A stretch of 64,000 bases of DNA from Hevea brasiliensis (GCF_030052815.1 NC_079495.1:116538194-116602193), one strand, 5' to 3'. Counted from the first letter of the stretch, positions 10,126 through 22,927 are shown. The notes: generated from the letters alone by a model not told the origin. Numbers and translations are program-made.

Positions 10126-11560
10126 TCTTTTTTTTTTTTTGGCATAGTATTTCTTGACGGTGTCAGCATTCACAGGTCTCGAAAACTCTTCACCGTCCAT
10201 GTGGGTCAAGATCAAGGCTCCTCCAGAAAATGCCTTTTTAACCACATAGGGCCCCTCGTAGGTTGGTGACCATTTGCCCCGGGGATCGTTTTGATTCGCA
10301 AAGACTTTCTTCGTAACTAGGTCCCGTTGGAATTCGCGTGGCGAACGCTTTATCAAATGCTCTAGCCATCCTCATCCGTATAATCGCCATGACATGTCGC
10401 CGCTAATCTTTTCTCATCCAAAGAAGTTTAACTGATCCAACCTTGACTGGATCCATTCTGACTCATCAATCCCTGATTCCTTCAGAATCCTTAGGGAAGG
10501 AATTTCAACTTCAATAGGTGATACCGCTTCCATCCCGAAAACCAGTGAGTATGGAGTTGCCCCGGTTGAGGTTCTTACAGAAGTCCGGTATGCGTGGAGA
10601 GCGTAAGGAAGCATATCATGCCAATCCCTATACGTGACCGTCATTTTCCGGATTATCCTCTTGAGGTTTTTGTTTGCAGCTTCCACCGCTCCATTCATCT
10701 GGGGACGGTATGGGGAGGAATTGAGGTGTCGGATTTTGTATTGATCACACAATTTCTGAATCCTTGGACCATTCAGATTCTTAGCGTTATCAGTGACGAT
10801 TTCGTTAGGGAGGCCATGCCGGCAGATGATATTGCTTCTGAGAAATTTGAGAAACATATTTTGTGTGATGTGCGCATAGGATGTCACCTCGACCCACTTG
10901 GAGAAATAGTCGATGGCCACAAGGATGAATCTGTGCCCATTGGATGCCTTGGGATTGATGGGACCAATCACATCGATGCCCCACATTGCGAAAGGCCATG
11001 GTGAGACGAGGTTGAACAACTTGTGAGGTGGCACATTTATTGGATCGGCATAGATCTGACACTTATGGCACTTCCGGAAATACTCGATGCAATCTTTTTC
11101 CATTGTGGTCCAAAAATACCCCCGTCGCATTATTTGCTTAGCCATCATGTGCCCATTGGCATGGGTTGCACAATTTTCCTCATGAGTCTCAAAAAGGATT
11201 TTCTTCGCCTCTTTTGCATCCACACATCTCAACAATTCACCGTTGGACCCTCTCTTGTATAGGGTTTCACCACTGGGGAAGTATCCCAATGCTAATCTCC
11301 GAAGCATCCTCTTTCGCTTTGGTTTGCCCTCGAGGAATTCTCTAGTTCTGCAGTAGGCCAGGATATCATGATACCAAGGTTTACCGTCGGGTTCTTCCTC
11401 AATCATGAAGCAATAAGCTGGCTCATTCCTTGCCTTAATCTTCAATATCTGAGCCATATGCCCTTCTTCGATTTGAGCCATAACGGCTAGAGTAGCTAAA
11501 GCATCAGCAAATTGATTCTTGTCTCTACTAAGGTGAGTGAAAGAGATCTCTTTGAATTTC
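10084..11560 (-). pseudogene. Tat/Ogre integrase
   Basis: This is the C-terminal part of pol. The zinc-binding HHCC motif is visible (HEENCATHANGH, then CIEYFRKCHKCQ). The DDE core follows: Asp in WGIDVIGP, Asp in IVTDNAKN and Glu in GAVEAANKN. A long frame is open from 11706 to 10414, where it stops. The C-terminal domain continues in other frames (REFQRDLV, GKWSPTYEGPYVVKKAF, ending near VKKYY), so at least two frameshifts lie at 10340-10413. The last frame runs into a T-tract instead of a clean stop. It would have inserted the cDNA into the genome. Confidence 0.88.
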
Positions 11561-11930
11561 TTAATAAGTACTTCTGATATGGGATTAGCTTGGGGTCCTT
11601 GGTTTGCCATTCTCCCTTGACTTGATATATAATCAGGGCTGAGTCTCCATATACCTCCAACTTCCTGATTTTCATTTTGATTGCAGCCTGTAGACCCCTC
11701 ACACAAGCTTCATATTCTGCAACGTTATTGGTGCAGTCAAATTTCAACTTAATGGCTATTGGGAAGTGCTTTCCATCTGGGGATATCAATACAGCTCCAA
11801 TTCCATTACCAGACAAATTGACAGCTCCGTCGAAATACATTTCCCATACATCGGCTGGCCCCTCTTCTTCACAATCTACTTCATTAATATGCTCATCAGG
11901 GAACTCAAAATCCAGAGCTTCATAATCCTG
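11496..11930 (-). pseudogene. Second (archaeal-like) RNase H domain
   Basis: After the RT-linked RNase H a second RNase H-like domain is present. It has WEMYFDGAVNLSG (first Asp), CTNNVAEYEACVRG (Glu) and KLEVYGDSALII (Asp), the D-E-D arrangement of an active site. Tat-lineage elements typically carry such an additional domain. It shares a frame with the upstream RNase H (start near 12350). The overlap with the integrase frame around 11496-11706 marks a frameshift between the two. Confidence 0.8.
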
Positions 11931-13545
11931 GATAGGATTTTCTGCTAGGAGGTCAGCGATCACGCTACCTTTCACTGCCTTCCGGGTCATATAGACTATG
12001 TCATATTGGGAGAGTATGACCTGCCACTTGGCTATCCTACCTGGCATGAATGGGCTTTCGAATACATATTTGATAGGATCCATCCTGGAGACGAGCCAAG
12101 TCTTGTGATTCAGCATGTAGTGCTTGAGGCGATTTGCTGTCCAAGCTAACGCGCAACAAGTCTTTTCTAAGAAAGAGTACCTTGACTCACAATCATTGAA
12201 CTTCTTGCTCAAGTAATAAATAGCCCTCTCCTTTCGGCCGGTATTATCATGTTGTCCCAAAACGCACCCCATCGAGTTCTGTTGGACCGCCATATATAGG
12301 ATAAGAGGCCTCCCTGCCACTGGTGGAACCAATACTGGTGGGCTGGTCAAGTATTGCTTAATTTTCTCAAAAGCCTCCTGGCAAACTGAATCCCATTAGG
12401 TGGAATTATTCTTTCGGAGTAGTCTAAAAATAGGTTCAGCTTTGGCAGTGAGATTAGAAATAAATCTCGAAATGTAGTTCAACTTTCCCAGGAAACTGCG
12501 CACCTCCCTTTTTGTTTTTGGGGATGGCATTTCTCGAATAGCTCGAACCTTTTCTGGATCAACCTCTATTCCCCTCTCGCTTACTATGAATCCCAACAAC
12601 TTTCTCGATCTAGCTCCGAATATGCATTTGGCGTGGTTCGGCCAACCGGTATTTCCTGAGCCTTTCGAATACCCTCCTTATCACCTGTACGTGGCTTTCT
12701 TTTCCTCTGGATTTAATGATCATATCATCCACATACACTTCCACCTCTTTATGCATCATATCGTGGAATAATGTGACCATCGCGCGCTGGTAGGTAGCAC
12801 CAGCATTCTTCAACCCGAAAGGCATGACCCGATAGCAAAATACTCCCCATTGAGTGATAAAAGCGGTTTTTTCTTTGTCTTCCTCATCCATTGGGATTTG
12901 ATTGTACCCAGATGCCCCATCAATGCATGAGCACCTGCCCAATCCCGCAGCATTGTCTACCAACACATCAATGTGGGGGAGAGGGAATCATCTTTTAGAC
13001 TTGCTTTATTAAGATCCCTGTAGTCAACGTACACCCTGACTCTCCCGTCCTTCTTCATTACCGGGACGACGTTAGCCACCCATTGGGGATATTTGACCAC
13101 TTCCAGGAACCCAGCGTCATACTGTTTCTTAACTTCATCCCTAACTTTGAGCAGTGTGTCGGGATTCATTCTCCTTAACTTTTGCTTTACCGGGACTGTC
13201 CCCGGAATTAGGGGAATTTTGTGTGTCACTATCTAAGGGTCCAAACCCACCATATCATCATAGCTCCAGGAAAATACGTCGAGGAATTCTTTAAGCAGAC
13301 TGATCATATCTCCCAATTCTTCGCTCTCCACTACCTTAAGTTCCCTTTTTACTTCCTCTGTGCCTAAGTTTATGGTGTGCGTTTCGTCTCCACAAGGCAC
13401 TAGGGAGGGTTCATCCTTTTCATTGCTTTCTTCTGTAAGGTCTTCCTCAGAATCACTTGAAGTAATGGCAGTTATGGGGATTTCAAAATTAACCAGAGGA
13501 ATTTCTGAGTCTATTGGATTATTAGGTGTTAATTGATGAATGGTC
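11931..13545 (-). pseudogene. Tat/Ogre reverse transcriptase and RNase H
   Basis: RT motifs occur in order: PVKQKLRRMNPD, VRVYVDYRDLNKA, IDGASGYNQIPMDEEDKEKT, VMPFGLKNAGATYQRAM and the catalytic VEVYVDDMIIKS. Next come LGFIVSERGIEVDP, SFLGKLNYISRFI and the RNase H (KTCCALAWTANRLKHYML). The N-terminal stretch at 13233-13544 is acidic, begins TIHQLTPNNP, and is the second exon of the spliced pol. Lesions are an in-frame TAG at 13233-13235, a frameshift near 12960, another near 12610 and a stop near 12396. The residues of the active site are otherwise present. Confidence 0.85.
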
Positions 13546-13730
13546 CTGAATGAATAAAAATGGAACATATTATAAGGATGAAATTCAAAAGGAAAGAATT
13601 GGAAAGAATTGGATTTAAAATGCGCTATTAATTCATTAATATTTATGCCATAAGAAAAAGGTCCATTTACAGTATTACACTTGTCACCATGGACAAAATG
13701 ATCAAGTGTAGATAACCAAAGGTACTTTAC
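13546..13730 (-). other. Probable intron between protease/G-patch and RT
   Basis: On the minus strand the donor is GA|GTAAAG (first intron base 13730) and the acceptor is TTCATTCAG|GACC (last intron base 13546), 185 nt in all. Without splicing the upstream frame ends at once, because its stop codon TAA overlaps the donor. With splicing, GA plus G gives Glu and the frame continues as NFE-TIHQLTP into RT, exactly in phase. Ogre elements are known for an intron at this position between protease and RT. Confidence 0.75.
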
Positions 13731-14215
13731 TCGAAATTGAGTACAGGGATGTCCTCTGCCGTCCAGTTGTCTAGTTCCTGCCCCTCAGCTATCGGTGAGA
13801 CTAGAGCTTCATACAAGGGATCCAGGTAGATGACATCGATGGATGGTTCATCAGGTGATTCTTCCACCTCTGCCGGATTTTCAATGACCGGTTTAGTGAA
13901 GACTTCTGTGATTCTCGGGACTACTTTCATCTTTCCCATTTTCTGATCGAATCTCTGATCCCGAAGTGTTTTCCTCATCCAGAATCGTCCATCCATAAGG
14001 GCATCTTCCTCATAACCCAAACCACTGCGACCTATCTTCTGAATAGCCGGTATAGGTTCAATGATCCCTTGCAATGCGGTGCCCAAGCCTTTGCCCTCCT
14101 GATATCCATTCTTTGACATCACTTTGGCCACCATAGCCATAGCCTTATCATTTCCGGTGTCTTGTAACTCAAGGGCCTGGAAAGAACTTTCCAACGACTC
14201 CTCGGCCGCTTCCAC
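13731..14215 (-). pseudogene. G-patch-containing linker of pol
   Basis: This frame starts with MEAAEESLESSF and contains MSKNGYQEGKGLGTALQGI followed by GRSGLGY. The Gly spacing resembles a G-patch, a nucleic-acid-associated motif found in retroelement polyproteins near the protease. A Glu/Pro-rich tail leads to the intron donor. The frame is intact over 160 residues. It would be joined to the protease upstream, with which it is contiguous. Confidence 0.65.
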
Positions 14216-14640
14216 TTAAGGGAGTGATTGCGGCTTGGTGACTAATATGGTTTCTTCTCCTCTCACCGTGATGATTTTGCCGTCCATAATATATTTGATC
14301 TTTTGGTGCAAAGTTGAAGGAACGGCGTTCGCAGAATGGATCCAAGGCCTCCCCAACAACATAGTGTAAGCCGGCTCAATGTTCATCACCTGAAACGTGA
14401 CGTTGAAAGTACATGCACCGACTTGGATTGGCAAGTCAATGTCTCCCAAAGACTTCTCTCCTTGTACCGTCGAAGGCTCTCACCACCATAGCACTGACGT
14501 ATATCGATTGGTCAACCGCACCGCCAAGGTGGTATTAGGCAAGACATTAAGAGTCGACTGCTATCAATAAGTACCTTGGCTACTATGTAACCCTTACACT
14601 TCACCGTTACATGCAGAGCTTTAGTGTGCCTTAAACCCGC
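14216..14640 (-). pseudogene. Aspartic protease domain, active site damaged
   Basis: C-terminal protease features are visible: DLPIQVGACTFNVTFQVM and YTMLLGRPWIHSANAVPS. The active-site region (about 14545-14580) reads KVLIDSSRLL where family members have Asp-Ser/Thr-Gly followed by Ser-Leu-Asn, so bases are missing and the frame shifts. The protein between 14449 and 14640 is readable only in mixed frames. It would cleave the polyprotein. Confidence 0.7.
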
Positions 14641-14644
14641 AGGT

Positions 14645-17180
14645 CTATCTCGCCCTCCGAGAAAGTAACAAACCGGATGCTCGGATTTGTCCCACTATCT
14701 TCTCAAACCGCCTGAGTAATGTCGGGTTTACAAAGGCCCGATCCAGATTCTCTGTAAGGCTTGTCTGCACTTCCGAACTCAAGATCGATAATACAAATTC
14801 GGGCAGTGTCTTTCTCAACCGCTCCACCACATCATATTCGCTCTGTTTCATTATTTGGAGCAGCAGCTTCCTCCTCTTCTTTATGCTCAGCAGCTCTACT
14901 TCCTCTGTCTTCTCAACCTCCTCTTCTCGCATTCTTCAATGACTCTCCCATCTTTACTTTCCCTTTTCTTTTCTTTTCCTTCGTTCACGTAACACCTCCC
15001 ACTTCGAGTTATAAACTCAACTTCTTGCTCATGCGAGGGGGATTTTGTGGTAGTGACAGGTTGAGGATTATCCTGGGAGTAGATCGGTGGTAGGTCCGGC
15101 ATAAGTCATCCGAAAGTGTTCATGAGGAGTGAAACATGGCTTAGGAGGTGCCGGGGTGAAGCAAGGCTAGAGTCGTGTACCGCTTGACGCTTCTTGGGTG
15201 AAGACTTGGAAATTGTAGTTCCAAGGTATGGCATGGGTGTTGGTAATAGGAGCCGAGATGGGGCTCTGATAACTGCATCGGCGGCGAGGCTACTGGAGGT
15301 GAGAAGGTGATTCTGGGTTTAGAGGTAGAAGCATTCTGGCTGTATCTAGTTGTGTTCACTCCCTCTTCCCTCTTCGACCTCGTCTAGCATCTCAGAACCT
15401 TGAGAGACAACAAGTTCTAAACCTCTTGCTGAATCCTCACACTCGCACTCATGATTAGTCGCCTCCATGATAAGGACACCCTTACCTTCTTCTAATCCCG
15501 CACTGAGGGCAAAGGTAGCCTTCCTCATTGCCACAAAGAAGATTTCTTTAAAGTAAGGAACCAGCTTGTCTACTTCCGGTGTTGATCCTTCTCCATCAGA
15601 CTCTATCATATTTACACCACTGCCCGCATTATGGTTAGGCAGTGGGTTTGAGGTAACATTGGGGAGGGAACCATTTCCCTTAATTTTTAGCCATCCATTC
15701 TGGATTAGAGCGTGCACTCTTCCTCTGAGTGCTCCGCAGTTGTCAGTTGAGTGCCCTTGTGCCCCCCCATGATACTCACAACGGGCAGTGGCATCATACT
15801 ACCTGGGATATGGAGGCTGAATTGGGTCTAGGGGGACTGGTACAATTTGGTTGATACCGACAAGGTATCGGTATATTTCACTGAGTGGGAGGGGAAGAGG
15901 TGGATCAGGGTTTCTTGGGGGTCTTGGGTTGTTTTGTGGTGGTCTTGGTTGAGCAGGAGGAGGAGGTGGTCTCGGTTGGTAATTTGTAGGTGGGGGATAT
16001 TGTGGGCGTAGGTGTGGATAGTGAGGTGGAATGTTTGCGACTGTTTAGCCATGAGGGGGAGGATATGGCCGATAATTGTTTTGAGGGAATGGGGAATAAT
16101 TGTTTTGACGGGTGACAGAATGCACATCACCCTCCTTCTTCTTGCCAAAGCTGGCAGTCTTTTTCGCAGGGTTCTCAGCCAACTCCTGCAACCGTCCCAT
16201 TCTTAGATTGGCCTCTATTCTTTCACCGGCCTGTATGATGTCAGAGAAGCTGTTGGAAGTGTTCCCAATCATCAAATTGAAATAGGGGGCTTTCAAAGTC
16301 TCAATGAACAAAGAGCACAGCTCATTGTCAGTCACCGGAGGGTGTACTTCTGCCGCCTTTTCTCTCCATCTCTGGGCATACTCCTTGAAGCTTTCCCTGT
16401 CCCTCTGCACCAGGTTTTGAAGATCCCTCCTTGTGGGGGCCACATCGCAGTTAAATTTGTACTGCTTTAAGAAGGCATCAGCTAAATCCTTCCAGGAGCG
16501 CAGTTTGCTCCTGTCCAACTGAATACACCACCTCAAAGCTGCCCCGGAGAGGCTCTCATGAAAGAAGTGGACCAGCAATCTGTCATCCTCTGTCAAAGCA
16601 GACATCTTGGCGATATAGGTGGCCATGTGAATACAAGGATCTGAATTCCCTGTGTACTTGTCCAAATCAGGGACCTTGAACTTGGGTGGCACCACCACAT
16701 CGGGAACCAATCTAAGTGATGCCACATCAACTGAGCCATACATATTCAGCCCCTCGATTGCCCTTAATCTCTCCTCTAGAGCAGATAATTTCTCGCTTTC
16801 TTTTGTCTTATTTTCCCCTCCCACTGCATGATATGCTCCCCCGGCCGGGAACTGAGGGGTGGAGTAAACTGGAGGGATTAGGATTGAAGGGTGAGGCTCG
16901 GCATTTGAGACAGCCGGGTAATAAGAGAAAGGCAGGTCATTATTCATGGCGACCGGATTGACAGTGACTGTCGGGTCTGGGATAGGTGATTGAAAGGTGA
17001 AAGAAGTTGTAGCTTGATGGGGATCCATCGTTGTAGGTGGTGGAGGAGGTAGTGGTAAGCTAGGTTCTGAGGTAGGTTTATTTTGGGACATTTCCCTCAT
17101 TAACCTCATAAGTTCTGAGACCTGGTCTTTAAGTTCAGATACTTGCCCTTATAGGTTCTGTACTTGTTCCTGGTCTTCCA
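14645..17180 (-). pseudogene. Tat/Ogre gag
   Basis: The probable start is the ATG of MEDQEQVQNL (about 17180), followed by a TAA and then a heptad-like stretch (GQVSELKDQVSELMRLM). The long frame at 17109-16045 holds a proline-rich region, VPPKFKVPDLDKYTGNSDP and the gag core (HESLSGAALRWCIQL, WKDLADAFLKQYKFN, SFKEYAQRWREKAAEV). An in-frame TAG lies at 16045. Beyond it are a proline-rich linker and a zinc-knuckle-like CEYHGGAQGHSTDNC (about 15750-15795). Next comes the frame at 15717-15346, and then the gag-protease linker at 14932-14645 (SEYDVVERLRKTLPEF). There are several frameshifts. It would form the capsid. Confidence 0.82.
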
Positions 17181-17614
17181 TTATCTTCTTTGTCCGGGAT
17201 CTTATTAAGTACACTCTCTTGGGTTGAACCGTGTGCTTGGTCAGACTTGCCTTATTTGAAGCAATGTTGACTTCCTGTAGGGAGTCAAAAAAAAGGATTT
17301 TTTTAATGAATTTTGAATTTTGTAAAGAAACTAAAAGTCCTGGTCTGGACGAAGGATACAGTGGCATTTGGGAGCCAGAATGAAATCTGCGAAAGTATAA
17401 TTGCATCAACTTTATCATGGCATCGTTCGATAGTCTGACTGTGAATGACTGGATTGAATGCGCGTTTATGATACCTGTCCATATAGCGCATTCAATTTTT
17501 CATATAACCCTAGCGAGGGAGTTTCTACGGGAGTCATATTATTCATTCATAAATTTGCTAAACAATGGTCCAAAAATCATTTCATTAACTGAATAATTTG
17601 TACACCGTATTCTT

Positions 17615-19530
17615 TTACATTGGCCTAGGCTCTGGAAGGTTTTTTATAATGAGATGACACTTTCTGAGATACTCATATAACCTTTCTTCTTGTTTGGCAG
17701 GGTTGAATGCTTTTAGAGCATACTCGGATTCAGGTAGGAGTTCTTGCTTTCCCTGTGCTATCGTTCTCTCCAGCTGGTCAAGATTCTCTTTCAGCTCTTG
17801 ATAGAGAGCAGCTTGTCTTTCTTTCTCCTTCCTTTCCTTAGCACATTCTTTCAAGATATCGTTGATGAGTAGTGCCTGTTCTTTTAATTCGAGCTTCTTC
17901 TTTTTGTTTTCCTGTTTATACTCTTCAACGAGTATCTCTTGGTATTTCGTTTTTTCCTGAAGCTTATTATTCTGTGCTTCTACTTCTTTCATTACAGCGT
18001 GGAGAGAGTTTTTTTCCTTTTCCCACCGTATCTCTTGCGCTTCAAAACCCATCTTTTCGGCCCTTGCCTCTTCCCTGAGCCTTCTTACTTTCCTTTTGAG
18101 AATCTGCTGTTTGTCCTCCAACTGTTTTATTTGTTCTTGCAGTTGCGAGTTTTCGGTGTTTGCCTTTTGTAGTGAGTTTATCAAATGACTATCAGCTTCT
18201 TCTAATAGGACGTTCCGGCGAGGGTTGCTGTCTTCGAATTCTACAGTTGAGTGTTCTCGGTCCCTGCCAGCCCTCCATTCAAGATAATCGCGTGTGGCAC
18301 TTGGACCTTTAGGCGACCTTTCCATCAGAGAGATGTTTTCCCAGGATCTGCGAGCCATTTTCAACCCTTCCTCTTCCTTGAGCTCATGGTAGAAATGACC
18401 TTGGTGGTATTCTTCAATGTCGATTCTGGTCTGTGTTGAGCCAAACTGCCTCATTACCAATGCCGGAGTGTAACTTGTGTATCCGGTTACTCCGATTAGG
18501 GACACCGACTGATTACCTCCCGTGTTGATCAAAACAGATTGGCCTGACACCCACAGCTTCCTCCAACAATAATCATGGCTATTGAAACTCAAAATCTGTT
18601 CCCGCCACTGCTGTTCATTCTTCGGACTGATTATTAACCGGGTCATCTTCTCGATGGGAGGCTGGTCAAGGTACCAAGTCAATCCCTTTGTCTCCACAGG
18701 GCATATGTGACTGATAATCCAGAGATATAACAATTGAGAACAACACTTGATGGACCCTTTACCTTGTTGTTTGCAGTAGGTAAGGGTTAATAAGGTCTCC
18801 GTAAGAATTGCCGGTATCGAATTGACCTCCTGCCTTTCTACCGCCCAGAATACTTCCACCGTGCTGCAGGTTATGATTCCTAATGGTCCCGGGAACAAAA
18901 TCAGGCCATAGATTCCCAATGCGAAAAGCATCAAGCTTGATCCCATCGCTTTCTCTTGGAGGTATTGATCTAACCGCTTCGAGGTAGGTCCAATACCATC
19001 CATGCGTGTTCCTTTGACCGCTTTCTTTTGACTTTGCCTCCTCCGAAGGAATACCCAACAAATGTGTTAATCGTTTTCAGGTCTGCCTATGCTCAAGGTG
19101 TAGGTAGATCTGATTCTGTGTTGAGTAAGGAATCTCTAGTAATGCCTGATATTCTTCCATAGTGGGAATCAGATCAATGTCATTGAAAGAGAATACCGTG
19201 CACTTAGGATTCCAAATCGACAAAGATGGCCTTTAATGCCTGGGATTTGGACCTTGACTCGCATTAGGGTTGCAATTTTCCGTATTTCCTTTCAAATCGT
19301 GCCTTGACTGATCGAAGTGACCTCCATCCATTAGATGCACTCGAGGTCGCTTCATTCGACCTCAATTTTACTCGATCCCATGAGGGTAGTAAGCTAGCAT
19401 GTGCCTTGGAAACATTATTTTGCGAGGGTACTGAGTATGAGTTGATTCGCCAAAGTTTAGCATTCGAACTTCTTATGCCGATCGACTCAAGGATGCCATG
19501 ATAAAAATGGTGCCTTATCCTTTTCACGCA
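17615..19530 (-). pseudogene. ORF1 upstream of gag, with C-terminal coiled coil
   Basis: This is the extra ORF on the sense strand, 5' of gag, as in Ogre elements. The main frame (19003-17615) has MDGIGPTSKRLDQYLQEKAM, the hydrophobic ALGIYGLILFPGPLGIITC and LLYLWIISHICPVETKGLTW, then a 170-residue Glu/Lys/Gln-rich coiled coil and an end at KNLPEPRPM. It resembles plant DUF7745 proteins as I remember them, with no established function. The N-terminal part is scattered over other frames: SVKARFERKYGK near 19280, FNDIDLIPTMEEY near 19160-19190 and LEHRQT*KRLTHLLGIPSEE near 19060-19110. These show at least two frameshifts and one TGG-to-TGA-like stop. The intact form would be roughly 620-640 residues. 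Confidence 0.7.
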
Positions 19531-20362
19531 CTCTTGGTTTGATGATGCTCATGAAAACTCGTTAGCAAGATAAATTTGGGTAATTTTGAATCATATCATA
19601 TAGCGGGTGACACATACACATTTATCAAAGTAGGAAAATGTGTAGGTGTTTCAAAGAGAATTCAAGATTACCCTCACAAAAACGAACAAAAGGAAATTAA
19701 AGCGAGCAGGTAAGAGTAAGTATGCCCCTTTTGTCCTAGCATAGGAGACTCTTGATACTGATGAGTGCTACCTAATTGGATAGTTCTATCTTATAAGGTA
19801 GCTTACTACGCTTTCACTATTGTGATAGTTTAGCTCAAGGTCTAATTTTCTAAAAGCCACGTGTTCCCAAATTGCCCCATCAGAATAAGAGAGCCCCGCT
19901 CTATAACCATGATATTGTCGGAAAATTCCACGAGTATCACAAAGGATAGAACGAGTTTCAATTTGAGCGAAGCCTTCACGGATACTAACGGGTAAAACCC
20001 ATGGGTACCACTACATGACCCCTCCTACTTTCCTAAAAGGGTAAGAAAGCCCTGTATAGGACCAAGTGTGTGAGGACATCGTGTGAGTGTTCAGTGTGTG
20101 AAGGGACACCTTTACCTCTTCCCAATTCAAGGGGATTTTATTCTTTCCATTTTTTCCTTTTTCCTTTTTTTTTTTTCGAAACGAAGAGCACTGTAGGAGG
20201 ATAAAACAAACAAAACAAGCAAAACAAGCGGAACAGTTAGTAGGAATAAACAAAAATTAACACGTAAACTATCGCCGGGTGAGCCCACCTAACTATAATT
20301 TGATTGGAAAATTAAATCTACTTTTTAGACCTCTAGACCGGGGTTAAATTCGGATATCAAAT
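19531..20362 (-). other. Leader region of Tat/Ogre element
   Basis: This lies between the PBS and ORF1. No ORF of note was found. It contains T-rich and A-rich tracts around 20150-20180 and would form the untranslated leader. Confidence 0.6.
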
Positions 20363-20365
20363 TTC

Positions 20366-20380
20366 CCGGTGAGTCGCCAA
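20366..20380 (-). other. Primer binding site of Tat/Ogre element
   Basis: The minus strand reads TGGCGACTCACCGGG immediately after the 5' LTR end. The TGG start pairs with a tRNA CCA end. The sequence resembles the tRNA-Arg type reported for Ogre/Tat elements, but I could not check it against tRNA genes. Confidence 0.65.
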
Positions 20381-20779
20381 GTCGCAAGGTATTTTATGTC
20401 GCTCGAACGAACCCTCACCAAGTGGGAAAGAGTGAGGAGTCGCCACCTTAGTTTTGAGGGAAACTAAAGAAAACCATTTGTGAAAATAAATTGAAATGAA
20501 ACCACTTCAAGACAGAGATTCTAGGTTCGGGGTCCGTAAACGGGTGGGGAAGGTGTTAGGCGCCCCACCTCGTCCCTTAATAAGGGTAAGTAGATTTAAC
20601 TTTGCATTAGTTAGGAGGGCTTGAATGGACATGTTAATCCTTTTGACTAAAGGAACATTTGATTTTTCACTAAATTTGGATCACCCAGATACATAAGTAA
20701 ATGAGACAACCTTAGTGAGTTACTGTTGTATGTTAATTTTATTTGAAAGGAATATTTTATTAAAATTTTAATTTAAGAA

Positions 20780-21100
20780 TCGGATAAGAAATCTTCTCCG
20801 AACTCTTTAATATTTATTAAAATTCTGAGTTGAGACCGGATAAGAACTCTCCTCCGATCTCTATTCAATATTTATTAAAATTTTGAGTTGAGACCGGATA
20901 AGAACTCTCCTCCGATCTCTTTTGAGTATTTATTTTAAATTTTGAGTTGAGACCGGATAAGAACTCTCCTCCGATCTCTATTAAGTATTTATTTTAATTT
21001 TGAGTTGAGACCGGATAAGAACTCTCCTCCGATCTATTTTGAGTATTTATTTTAAATTTTGAGTTGAGACCGGATAAGAACTCTCCTCCGATCTCTTTTA
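20780..21100. repeat. 59-bp tandem repeats in right LTR
   Basis: The counterpart of the block at 3112-3432, with the same unit (GAGTTGAGACCGGATAAGAA core) and a similar unit number. Confidence 0.85.
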
Positions 21101-22119
21101 AATTAACAGGAGCCTGAATGGGATCTTTCCGATCTCCCGAATTTTAATTTCAGCTACATGTCATAAGGACCTAAAGCTAAGGATTCTGGCGTTCAAAGGT
21201 GCTGGGGATAAGGCTTCTTTTAACTAATTGATATTTTATGACTAAATAAGAGAAGCTGGACTGAATTTTGCTGACCTCCCCTAAGGTCACTTTACCAGTA
21301 TCCTATCTGTACCCTTTTACTTATCTGAGTTTTGATTTTTATTCCGCCTTATGGCATTATGCTGGATCGCTTCCCACGTTAGCCTAGTGGTTCAATTTTG
21401 CTATTTCCCTGACATGTTATTTAGACCCTCTTTTTTTAAAGAGACACTTTAAACACTGTTACCTACATTTTGTCTAACTGCTTCTACGTAACTCGGGGCT
21501 AGATGACTTGCGTTCAGAAATAATAAAGATTAACAAAAGTGTGGGTTAGCCAGCACGGGGGTATACTAGAGCATATCTTTTCTTTGTATTTTTTTTAGCG
21601 TGACATGGACTTAAAGAAAACAACAGGCATAAGAAAAAGAACGAAGGAAATACATGAAACGAGAAGTAGACTTAATAAAATGGCAATATTAACACTGACC
21701 TGTAGGGAGTCGAGTCTATTAAACTAACTACAGAATCGCAAAAAGTAGCAAGATTGCAGGTTGGCAGCCGGAGGACTATGGTTTGCCTTGAAATGGAGTA
21801 TTCTTTGTTAAAATGTAAACAGGTCAAAATAACCAAGCTTGAGTGGAGTTGAGCTTAGACAATATGAATGGAAATAGAGGATAACAAAGACAGAAAGTGG
21901 GAGTGCCACAGGATAATGAACGAACTGAAAATGGAAAATTTCAGTATTCAAGAATCCCTTTTGCAAGAAAACACTTCAGAAATCTAGTTTTAAAAGTTTC
22001 TTCCTACGTAAACTCAAAAAAATAGCAGAGTAACAAACTGAATTAAGTTTCAGAGTTATTCCACTATAGCCACTGCCTCTTGTTTATATTTCTTTTTCGC
22101 CCCTTAAGCAGCCAAAGTG

Positions 22120-22127
22120 TATTTATA
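22120..22127 (-). promoter_or_regulatory. Probable TATA box of the retrotransposon transcript
   Basis: The minus strand reads TATAAATA in the 5' LTR, directed towards gag-pol. It lies about 800 bp from the opposed TATAAATAG at 22928, so the two form a divergent pair. Confidence 0.45.
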
Positions 22128-22927
22128 GGAATCGTGCTCCCATGAAGGGTCGATTTATTTTGAGGAGATGGAGGGTCCGGATTTTGAAGGACATGATCGG
22201 ATGCTTGAGAATTAAAGAGAACCAAAATGAGCAGTGAGATTATTCTTCAGAATATTCGTCCTTTTCTTCTTTCAATCTGACGGTCTCAAATCCTCTTGTC
22301 CGGAGCGATCTGAGGGCTAAGAGCGAAAGACGCTGGTCTTGTCGTCTTCTCTCTTGATCCAAGGGTTTCGGATTTGTCCTTACAAGTGAGATCAACGGTG
22401 GAGATTGGGATGTACAAGACTATCATGACATATCCCGCACTGCCAAAGATTAAGTGGCGATTCTTAGGCGTGCGGTGGAGATCTCGTCTGCCACGCTTTA
22501 ACTACCTCGGCTCTGATTCTGACGACGGTTATTTGGGATTTGTCTTATTCTTTTTGCCTTCCAATCCCTCCCACGCTCCTATTCCGATCTCTCATGCTGA
22601 TCCCCCATCTTCCGATCTCTGTTATTCTAATCCCTAGAGATCGCCCAAATGATGTAATCCGATCTTTTGGAAATAAAAGTCAATTATCATCTTATTATTA
22701 TTGCATTGATTATTTTCCGATCTCTGATGTGTGTATCCGATCTGGTTCCTAACTGAACAACCCTTAACTGATCCGCAATTCGAAACATTTATCTTAATAT
22801 GCCGATCTCTAATTAGCCGTTCTCTTTATGGAATTTAGAGTGTTCGAGAGACGTGTCAGAACAGCTGGCGAATCCCATTAACCGATGCATTGCCTGGGAC
22901 ATCATGAGCATTAAATGCTCGGACGAG

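Noticed and set aside
10594..11004. 136-residue plus-strand frame
   Set aside because: It is the complementary shadow of the integrase frame, which has full HHCC and DDE motifs.
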